Positions 1-5,401 of a stretch of 64,000 nt of DNA are shown piece by piece; the stretch's first letter is position 1, and the number at the start of each line of letters is the position of its first letter. Position numbers and translations under genes: made by a program. The stretch is from Thermoleophilia bacterium (GTDB lineage: Bacteria > Actinomycetota > Thermoleophilia > Miltoncostaeales > Miltoncostaeaceae), in NCBI GenBank assembly GCA_020848615.1, contig JADLHW010000035.1:1-64000 (forward strand). Reading direction: 5' to 3'. The notes beneath the pieces were generated by a model. The model was not told the origin of the DNA. It worked only from the letters and a program-made list of their open reading frames with translations, and searched no databases.

Positions 1-72
1 CTGCCCGGAGGACCGCACCAACTCCAACGCCTCAGCGCGGAACTCGGCGGTGTACTTCATCGGACGACCCAT
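1..72 (-). CDS. IS3-family transposase OrfA, N-terminus (cut by window edge)
   Basis: The minus strand reads MGRPMKYTAEFRAEAL and then ELVRSSGQ before the window ends. This is the typical opening of an IS3-family OrfA, the small helix-turn-helix protein that binds the element ends and is fused to the integrase by frameshifting. The ATG follows a strong AGGAGG ribosome site 5-8 bases upstream. Only 24 residues are visible, so whether the element is intact cannot be judged. It points out of the window, away from the IS256-like fragment beside it. Confidence 0.75.
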   Translation of the reverse strand, partial: MGRPMKYTAEFRAEALELVRSSGQ

Positions 73-131
73 CAGGAACACCTCCTGCCGGGGCTACCGC
101 CCCAGAATCAGGTGTCCAACACCAAGGGTCA
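1..131 (-). mobile_element. Probable end of an IS3-family insertion sequence
   Basis: The DNA upstream of the OrfA start (73-131) runs up to the point where the adjacent IS256-like reading frame stops making sense. On the minus strand the candidate tip begins TGACCCTTGGTGTTGGACACC, shown here only as the likely terminal repeat because IS3 elements begin with TG. The other end and the target duplication lie outside the window, so the exact boundary is inferred. Confidence 0.4.
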
Positions 132-311
132 ACTGCCGTGCGTGACACGCTCGGCGCTGCGCTCATAGCGGCCGGCGCCGATCGCCTCGGCCGCTTCCAG
201 GTCGATCAACGACTGCAGCACCAATTGCATGCCCGAGCGCAGCACGTCGAGATCGCCACCCGCGCGCAGTGCGTCGAGCAGCTGGGACAGGGCATCCTTA
301 TCGAGGGCCAT
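129..311 (-). pseudogene. IS256-family (mutator) transposase, N-terminal fragment
   Basis: Sixty codons start at an ATG at 311 and give MALDKDALSQLLDALRAGG, then a helical stretch ending in EAAEAIGAGRYERS. This is the conserved opening of IS256-family DDE transposases, which are normally about 400 residues long. The frame ends at a TGA (129-131) right where the IS3-like end begins, so the remaining 340 or so residues are missing. The simplest reading is insertion of the IS3 element into an older IS256 copy. The fragment cannot make an active enzyme. Confidence 0.8.
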
Positions 312-495
312 CGGGTTCTCCTTGTGCGCGACTTGGTAGGTCACGCTGAGGATCACCCGGTGGCCCTCTCGGGGGCTACCGACTCCCGGAAATCCCACCA
401 CTCGACGGGGCATCAGCAGGCGCAACTCGTTGCGTCGGTGCTGACAGGGCAGCCCTCTAGAATGGGTTGCGGTTAGGAGACGGAGAGGGGTCCAA

Positions 496-981
496 GTGAA
501 GGTGTTCGTCGTCCTCCAACACGGAACGAGTCTTCCGAGCATCGTCGATGCCGTTATCTCCCGCGAAGAAGCGATCCTCATCGCGGAAGAGATCAGCGAG
601 GACCTTGGACTGGACCTCGATGTGCCGCCCCCGCCCGGTACAGCCCTCCATCGAGACGACATCGTCGCTTTGACTGGCCCCGGTCCTGAGAGCGTCATAG
701 TTCTCATCGCTGAGATCCCCGTGAATGCGAAGCCATACGACTCGCCGAAGCTCGACGCCATCGCGGAAGCTCTCATCGCCGCGCTTGCGAGCGGAGTCAA
801 CGCCACTGCCAGAGAACTGGCCACCGAAGTAGGCGAGAACGAGAAGACCGTAGCCAACGTTCTCCGGGGAGCGAGCGCGAAGTATGGCGACGCGCCCTTC
901 GCCCGTGCCGGAAAGGCGGGCAAGGCGCACAAGTGGCGCCTCAGCACTCCATGGCTGGCAGCGAACCCCGAGTACCAGTAG
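496..981 (+). CDS. Hypothetical protein with a C-terminal winged-helix-like segment
   Basis: The 161-residue protein is not recognised as a named family. Residues 1-75 look like an alpha/beta domain (MKVFVVLQHGTSLPSIVDAV, then a run of helix and strand). Residues 80-155 contain ARELATEVGENEKTVANVL, a helix-turn-helix pattern followed by a wing ending in HKWRLST, which suggests DNA binding. The GTG start has a GGAGAG site 10 bases upstream. Third codon positions carry clearly more A and T than in the core genes of the window, fitting acquisition with the mobile DNA around it. It could be a regulator of the element or an orphan gene. Confidence 0.6.
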   Translation: MKVFVVLQHGTSLPSIVDAVISREEAILIAEEISEDLGLDLDVPPPPGTALHRDDIVALTGPGPESVIVLIAEIPVNAKPYDSPKLDAIAEALIAALASGVNATARELATEVGENEKTVANVLRGASAKYGDAPFARAGKAGKAHKWRLSTPWLAANPEYQ

Positions 982-1208
982 CACTATTGGGGCTCTTCGC
1001 GGATGAGGGCCTTGTGTCGCAGCTCGCTCCAAGCCCGGGGTGGCGGTTCCCGGACACCCGTTTGGGGCGTCGATTCAAGTCCGGGGAGCTTCTGCGGCAT
1101 CTCCGCTCGCCTCCGAAAGCCGTTGCCGGGTCCGCTCGCTCGACCCGAATGCCGGCGACTTACAGCATGTGCTTGGACCGCACGGCGTGGACGGCCTACA
1201 CTCAGCTG

Positions 1209-1478
1209 ATGATGCGCCCGGTCACCGTCACCCTGGACGACGAGCTGTATTCCAGCATCGAGGAACTCGCTGGCCGCAGCGGTCGTCCCGTCGAGGAACT
1301 CACGCGCGAGCTTGTCGGTGAAGGCGTCCGCTCACGGGCTCGGGCCGCCGCCCAAGACGCGCTGCGCGGCATCGCGGACGCGAACCGCGATCCCTTGGAT
1401 GATGACTCCGCTGTAGCGCTGGTCGCCGAGGAGGTTCGGCAGATCCGAGCCGAGCGGCGTGACCAGGGTCGTTCTTGA
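1209..1478 (+). CDS. Ribbon-helix-helix antitoxin of a PIN-toxin pair
   Basis: The 89-residue product begins MMRPVTVTLDDELYSSIEEL and continues with GRSGRPVEELTRELVGEGV, an N-terminal beta strand and two helices typical of ribbon-helix-helix antitoxins. Such proteins bind the operon operator and wrap their toxin with the C-terminal tail. Two adjacent ATG codons (1209, 1212) are possible starts and neither has a strong ribosome site. The frame is open further upstream, but that part has no antitoxin character. The gene overlaps the PIN-domain toxin by 20 bases, the usual translationally coupled arrangement. Confidence 0.75.
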   Translation: MMRPVTVTLDDELYSSIEELAGRSGRPVEELTRELVGEGVRSRARAAAQDALRGIADANRDPLDDDSAVALVAEEVRQIRAERRDQGRS

Positions 1479-1875
1479 TCCCAATGTGGTCGTCTCGGCG
1501 CTGATAGCGCCGGAGGGGACGTCCCGCAGAGCGCTCGACGCGGCCCTCATCGACGGGACGGACCTCATCGTGAGCGCTCAGTGGCTGGCAGAGATCGGCG
1601 AGGTGACCGGACGTCCTCGCTTCCGCCGTTGGTTCAGCGTGGAGGCGGCCCAACTCCTGATTGCCGAGATGTGGCGCGCCGGCCTGCAGTTCGACGACCC
1701 GGTGCGCTCGAAGCCGCTCGGTCCGGATCCCGACGATGACTACCTGCTCGCGCTTGCCGAGGCGGCCACCGCGGTCCTGGTGACCGGGGACTCGGCGCTC
1801 GTCGAACACCAGGGAGTGGTCACCGTTCTTTCCCCAGCCGCGTTCCTGGCGACGCGGACACCAGAGGGCCTATAG
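1459..1875 (+). CDS. PIN-domain toxin (VapC-like ribonuclease)
   Basis: This 138-residue protein starts at a GTG inside the antitoxin gene. It has the PIN fold signature: the first acidic residue D7 in VVLDPNVVVSAL, E45 in the second helix, an acidic cluster GPDPDDDYLLALA around residues 89-100, and D111 in VLVTGDSAL. These four acidic positions bind the metal ions that cut RNA, so the active site looks complete. The family is the putative-toxin PIN group rather than classical VapC of mycobacteria. Its expected role is cleavage of RNA when the antitoxin is lost, which stabilises the surrounding island. Confidence 0.8.
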   Translation: MTRVVLDPNVVVSALIAPEGTSRRALDAALIDGTDLIVSAQWLAEIGEVTGRPRFRRWFSVEAAQLLIAEMWRAGLQFDDPVRSKPLGPDPDDDYLLALAEAATAVLVTGDSALVEHQGVVTVLSPAAFLATRTPEGL

Positions 1876-1910
1876 GGGGCCTTGGCCGGCGGTCCGAGAG
1901 GCTGTTGGAT

Positions 1911-1963
1911 CGAGAGGGACGAATGACTTTTCGGGGCCGCTGGCGGACCTCCCGATTGGTCCA
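1911..1963 (+). repeat. Dispersed ~53-bp repeat, copy A
   Basis: The segment starts with CGAGAGGGACGAATGA and ends with CTCCCGATTGGTCCA. A close relative (roughly 85% identical by eye) lies in the same orientation at 3235-3287. It sits between the PIN toxin gene and the tRNA-Glu fragment and is followed by a second TTTGGTCCACG motif. It has no coding character. It may be an end of a mobile element or part of an attachment region. Confidence 0.6.
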
Positions 1964-2024
1964 AATTTGGTCCACGCCGGCACACCTCCGGCGTTTTCCC
2001 TGCATAGAAGGTTTTCCCAGCTCA

Positions 2025-2067
2025 CTCTCACGGCGGTAACACGGGTTCGAATCCCGTATGCGCTACC
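2025..2067 (+). other. 3' half of a tRNA-Glu(CTC) gene, probable attachment-site scar
   Basis: Starting at the anticodon loop CTCTCAC (2025-2031), the sequence reads GGCGG (3' anticodon stem), TAAC (variable loop), a perfect T-arm ACGGG-TTCGAAT-CCCGT (2041-2057), the 3' acceptor strand ATGCGCT and A-CC. The arrangement matches tRNA-Glu. The required 5' strands (CCGCC for the anticodon stem, AGCGCAT for the acceptor) are absent upstream, so this is not a complete tRNA. Integrases often use exactly this 3' half as their target, and the fragment is what remains at the far end of an integrated element, which would then lie to its left. Confidence 0.75.
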
Positions 2068-2323
2068 TCACCGAACCCTCGGGAAACCGCTCTGCGGAGT
2101 GGTTCCCGGGGGTTTCGTCGTGCGGCATCTCGGGATCGAGCCGTGCCTTCAGGGTGATCGTGACCTGTTGACCGACGCTGGGGCTTCTGTCGTTCGCCCT
2201 CAGAGAGAGATCGACCCCTTTGCCGAACGCCAACGGCGTGAGGATGGCCAGGCACCCGAGAGCAACCGCTGCGCACCGGTTCACGCGGCGTCGGGAGCGT
2301 TGCGCCTGTCGGGGCACGTCCAC
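2063..2323 (-). pseudogene. Truncated secreted or membrane-anchored protein gene
   Basis: The 86-codon frame starts MDVPRQAQRSRRRVNR, followed by a hydrophobic segment (about residues 17-34, CAAVALGCLAILTPLAFG) that looks like a signal sequence, then GVDLSLRANDRSPSVGQQV, which resembles the first strands of an immunoglobulin-like domain. It then ends abruptly inside the tRNA fragment. The likely explanation is loss of the 3' part during integration at the tRNA gene. The first 43 bases overlap the HigA-like gene. No function can be assigned. Confidence 0.4.
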
Positions 2324-2655
2324 CCTCCTGAGACGGGATCGTCGGACGCCGGCTCGGCGACCTTCGAGTCGACTGGCGCGACCGCCAACCGCGCGCCGAG
2401 GGGCAGCAGCAAGCGCTCGAAGGTCTGGACGGTGGCATTGATCTCGCCGCGTTCGATCCGGCTGATCTCCGACTGCCCGATCCCGGATGCGCTCGCGAGC
2501 TGCTTCTGGGTCATGCCGAGACCCGTGCGCCGGGCGATCAGTTCCGCGGCCAGGCCGAAGCGGGCCTCGAGCGCGGCCAGCTCGGCGACAGCCGCGGGCC
2601 CATCGGCCTGTGCCTCCGCCTGGATGTCGTGAATCAGCTGCTCGAAGTCACCCAT
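2281..2655 (-). CDS. HigA-like antitoxin (XRE-family helix-turn-helix)
   Basis: From the ATG at 2655 (preceded by GAGGAAGGGG) the product has about 124 residues. Its central part, GMTQKQLASASGIGQSEISR and then IERGEINATVQTFERLL, is a canonical lambda-repressor-like helix-turn-helix. An upstream in-frame ATG at 2685 lacks a ribosome site. The gene lies about 50 bases behind a RelE/HigB-type toxin on the same strand, the toxin-first order typical of higBA. It should bind its own promoter and neutralise the toxin. The C-terminal 30 residues (VAEPASDDPVSGGW onward) look disordered. Confidence 0.8.
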   Translation of the reverse strand: MGDFEQLIHDIQAEAQADGPAAVAELAALEARFGLAAELIARRTGLGMTQKQLASASGIGQSEISRIERGEINATVQTFERLLLPLGARLAVAPVDSKVAEPASDDPVSGGWTCPDRRNAPDAA

Positions 2656-2706
2656 CTCAACCCCTTCCTCGGCTCCGATCAGCATGGGCTTTAGCCCATA
2701 CCGCGG

Positions 2707-2985
2707 TCAAGTCGCTCCCCGGCGGCGGCGGAACTCGCGAAGGCGTGACACGGCGACGCGGATCTCCGCTTGCTGCCGCTTGCCGCTGGCGTCCTCACCC
2801 TTGTCATAGCCGCCCAGGAGCAGGATCAGCCTGTCGCCGTGGGGGTGGAAGAAGACCCGCAGCAGGATGTCCTCGGAGCGGTCGCCTCCGAAGCGCGCGC
2901 GAGCCTCGGCCTCGCTGATGCCGTGGATCTCGGCCTCGAGGTTGATCACCGCCTTGCCGGTCATCCTCAGCCGGAACTCGTACAC
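2707..2985 (-). CDS. HigB-like (RelE/phage Gp49-type) toxin, possibly shortened at the N-terminus
   Basis: The visible frame gives MYEFRLRMTGKAVINLEAEI, later LRVFFHPHGDRLILLLGGYDK, and ends in QQAEIRVAVSRLREFRRRRG. These are the last two thirds of the RelE/HigB fold, whose family members cleave mRNA on ribosomes. The GTG start used here (2985) has no ribosome site, and in-frame codons upstream read LPKLLGKKVHAGG, which is what the family shows before this point. No start codon precedes them except CTG, and a stop occurs near 3090. The gene may have lost its first 15-25 codons, perhaps at the junction with the repeat-bearing DNA next to it. Confidence 0.65.
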   Translation of the reverse strand: MYEFRLRMTGKAVINLEAEIHGISEAEARARFGGDRSEDILLRVFFHPHGDRLILLLGGYDKGEDASGKRQQAEIRVAVSRLREFRRRRGAT

Positions 2986-3234
2986 GCCCCCGGCGTGGAC
3001 CTTCTTGCCCAGGAGCTTCGGCAGACCGCGACGCCGTTCACCTGGAGGACGGTGCGCATCGCGGTGCCGAGGGGCCGCCGTACCTCACGCCGCACCGTCC
3101 CAAAAGGATCCTGGTGCCTTCAGGCCGTCGAAGCTCACGCAGCCGATGCCCGAGGAGTCGCTCTGGACGGCGCCGGCGAAGCCCCTGTGCGCCCTCCGCC
3201 GTCCGAGTCGCCAGGCCCCGAGGTCTCTCTGCAG

Positions 3235-3287
3235 CGAGAGGGACGAATGAATTTCCGGGCCGCTGGGTCGACCTCCCGCTTGGTCCA
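3235..3287 (+). repeat. Dispersed ~53-bp repeat, copy B
   Basis: Begins CGAGAGGGACGAATGA, shares GGGCCGCTGG and CTCCCG-TTGGTCCA with copy A at 1911-1963, and has the same orientation. The two copies bracket 1.3 kb holding the tRNA-Glu fragment and the HigBA-like pair. The flanks do not match well beyond the repeat. Confidence 0.6.
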
Positions 3288-3407
3288 CGTTGGCGCCCCC
3301 TCAACGTCTACCCTGCTTCCAGTAGGCGCAGAGGAAGCCGTCGCTGCAGTCGAGTCCCCCGATCGCAACGCTCCCATCACGTGCGATCCGCATCCAACCC
3401 GCCGCCA

Positions 3408-3436
3408 TTGGCCGCGGCACGGGGGTTCCCTAGGGT
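3408..3436 (+). promoter_or_regulatory. Sigma-70-type promoter of the LCP gene, leaderless
   Basis: TTGGCC (3408-3413) and TAGGGT (3431-3436) are separated by 17 bases. Seven bases follow before GTG at 3444, so transcription would begin at or next to the start codon. This spacing is what decides the chosen start. Confidence 0.55.
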
Positions 3437-3443
3437 CGAGGGC

Positions 3444-5342
3444 GTGGTTGACGGGTCTCGCCAAGACGTGCCTCGTCACGACGAGGCCGAGGAGCCGGCC
3501 GGCCGGCATCACTCCGCGCGGTACTACCGGATCCCCAAGCGGGCCTCCCGGTGGGTCACCGTGGTGGTGTGGTCGGCGTGGATCGGCCTGGGCGTCGCGG
3601 CCGGCGCGCTGTGGGCCGGGTACGAGTTCGTGGAGGAGACGATCTCCACCATCAGCCCGGACACCGCCCGGATCCGTGAGGCACGGCGCGTGGTGGACCG
3701 CGTCGAGCCCGGCAAGCCGGTCAACATCCTGCTGATCGGATCCGACAGCCGCGGCAGCGAGGCCGGCAACAGCGACTCGATCATCCTGGTGCACATGGAC
3801 AGCCAGCTCGGGTTCATCTCGATGCTGTCGTTCGCGCGCGATCTGTGGGTGAACATCCCGGGGATCGGCCAGGCCAAGATCAACGCCGCATACGCCGCCG
3901 GAGAGCGCGCCGGCACCGGGGGCCCCGGGAAGGTCATCGAGACGATCAAGGAACTCACCGGCCAGCAGGTCAACGGGTTCGTCGAGATCGACTTCGCGGG
4001 GTTCGCCGAGATGGTGGATGACCTCGGCGGCGTCTACATCGACGTCGACCGCAGGTACTTCAACGACAACTCCGGACCCGACAAGTACGAGATGATCGAC
4101 CTGAAGCCCGGCTACCAGAAGCTCAACGGCGCCGACGCCCTCGACTACGTCCGGTACCGGCACACCGACGACGACTTCGCCCGGATCGTCCGTCAGCAGA
4201 CGTTCCTGTCCGAGCTCAAGCGACGCACCCGCGGGCAACTGAGCCAGGGACCGCGCTTCGTCAGGCTGCTCGCCGACCACGCCCAGACCGACATCAACGA
4301 TGCCGGGCGCCTGCTGAACCTCATCCGCCGCGCGATCGAGACCCCCGACGACCGGGTGTCCCGCGTGCAGGTCAAGGGGATCTCGACGACCGTCAACGAG
4401 GTGTCGCTCAACGAGCTGGACCCCGCCGAGCTGCGGGACGCCATCCAGGACTGGCTCAACCCGGAGTTCCTCACCGGCCAGGACAGCGGTCCCAAGGTCG
4501 TTCCCGCGAAGACCCGGGTCACGGTCCTGAACGGGTCGGGGCGGTCCCTGGTGGGTGAGCAGATGGCGGAGCTGCTCCGCGGGAAGGGGTACCTGGCCGC
4601 CTCCGGTGGCAACGCCGACTCCTTCGGCTACACCACCAGCGCCATCCTCTTCGACCAGACCTCGCAAACCGGGCTCGCCGCCGCGCGGGCGCTGCGGACG
4701 CTCGTCGGTCCCACGGCCGCCCTGACCGCCGTGCCGAAGGCCCGCCTGGGCGGCGCCCAGGCCGCCGTGGTCGTGGGCGGGGACTTCGGTGGATCGCTCC
4801 ACACGCCCCCGCCCCCCGAGCGGCCGGCCCCACCGGATGTGGTGAGCACCGCCCGCCTGGTGCCGATCTTCCGGAACATCGCCGGCCGAACCGGGATGAA
4901 GCTCATGGTCCCGCTGAAGGTCGCCCGCGGGTCGGAGGTCCGCCAGATCAGGGTGTACCGCATCGACGCGCCGGGTGGCCGGAAGCCGTGGACGGCCAAG
5001 ATCGTGTTCCACCGCCTCGACGGAGGGGACCGGTACTGGGGCATCACCGCCACCCAGATGAACGACCCGCCGATCCTCGAAGGCGCGACCGGCCCCTGGA
5101 GGAAGGGCACGGGCCTGGTTCGAACGACCCTCTTCTACAACGGGCGGCACCTCGCCAGGGAGGCCTGGGAGTACCAGGGGGTCCGCTACTGGATCACCAA
5201 CGTCCTCGACAAGGACCACGCGCTCACCGCGGAGACGATGCACGAGATCGCCCGCTCGTTCCGTCCCGCCCGCACCGCCAGGCTCCGCACGGGCGAAGCC
5301 GAGGCCGGTCTGTCCGTGGAGTACGACGCCGCGACGCCGTGA
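3444..5342 (+). CDS. LytR-CpsA-Psr (LCP) family cell-envelope glycopolymer transferase
   Basis: This is a 632-residue membrane protein. A short cytoplasmic tail is followed by one transmembrane helix (about residues 37-60) and the LCP domain (about 92-265): NILLIGSDSRG, the arginine-bearing LSFARDLWVNIPG, and DALDYVRYRHTDDDFARIVR. LCP enzymes move undecaprenyl-phosphate-linked polymers onto peptidoglycan. A LytR_C-type domain follows (about 352-445, TRVTVLNGSG onward). An extra C-terminal domain of about 150 residues (from RLVPIFRNIAG) is not recognised. The GTG at 3444 fits a leaderless promoter; GTG 3468 is an alternative. It lies near the exopolysaccharide locus and could attach that polymer to the wall, but it is not in its operons. 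Confidence 0.88.
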   Translation: MVDGSRQDVPRHDEAEEPAGRHHSARYYRIPKRASRWVTVVVWSAWIGLGVAAGALWAGYEFVEETISTISPDTARIREARRVVDRVEPGKPVNILLIGSDSRGSEAGNSDSIILVHMDSQLGFISMLSFARDLWVNIPGIGQAKINAAYAAGERAGTGGPGKVIETIKELTGQQVNGFVEIDFAGFAEMVDDLGGVYIDVDRRYFNDNSGPDKYEMIDLKPGYQKLNGADALDYVRYRHTDDDFARIVRQQTFLSELKRRTRGQLSQGPRFVRLLADHAQTDINDAGRLLNLIRRAIETPDDRVSRVQVKGISTTVNEVSLNELDPAELRDAIQDWLNPEFLTGQDSGPKVVPAKTRVTVLNGSGRSLVGEQMAELLRGKGYLAASGGNADSFGYTTSAILFDQTSQTGLAAARALRTLVGPTAALTAVPKARLGGAQAAVVVGGDFGGSLHTPPPPERPAPPDVVSTARLVPIFRNIAGRTGMKLMVPLKVARGSEVRQIRVYRIDAPGGRKPWTAKIVFHRLDGGDRYWGITATQMNDPPILEGATGPWRKGTGLVRTTLFYNGRHLAREAWEYQGVRYWITNVLDKDHALTAETMHEIARSFRPARTARLRTGEAEAGLSVEYDAATP

Positions 5343-5378
5343 TCCGTGCCGGCGGCCCGCGCCCGCGCGAGGGCCCGC

Positions 5379-5401
5379 ACCGCACCGCGGCCGAGTGCGG
5401 T
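5379..5401. terminator. Hairpin between convergent genes
   Basis: ACCGCAC (5379-5385) pairs with GTGCGGT (5395-5401) across a 9-base loop in the 58-bp gap between the LCP gene and the convergent ATPase gene. No T-run follows on either strand, as is common at this G+C, so the terminator role is inferred from position. Confidence 0.4.

Larger units (their letters stand above)
2986..3443. other. Gene-free stretch with repeat copy B and the LCP promoter
   Basis: No reading frame here has a believable start, ribosome site or codon pattern. The stretch holds possible leftover codons of the HigB-like gene (to about 3090), unassigned DNA to 3234, the second copy of the 53-bp repeat (3235-3287), and ordinary DNA leading to the promoter of the LCP gene at its right end. 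Short frames on both strands across 3040-3290 resemble each other only because of the repeat. Confidence 0.6.

Noticed and set aside
982-1208. N-terminal extension of the RHH antitoxin through the open frame from 933
   Set aside because: The extension has no ribosome site, no antitoxin character and overlaps the upstream gene; family members begin at the MMRPV position.
1990-2067. A complete tRNA gene
   Set aside because: The 5' acceptor strand AGCGCAT, a D-arm and the 5' anticodon strand CCGCC are absent, so only the 3' half is present.
3135-5243. 702-codon open frame on the minus strand across the LCP gene
   Set aside because: High G+C suppresses stop codons, so long antisense frames are common. 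The protein is V, G, D, R and P-rich with no motifs, while the plus strand gives complete LCP motifs.
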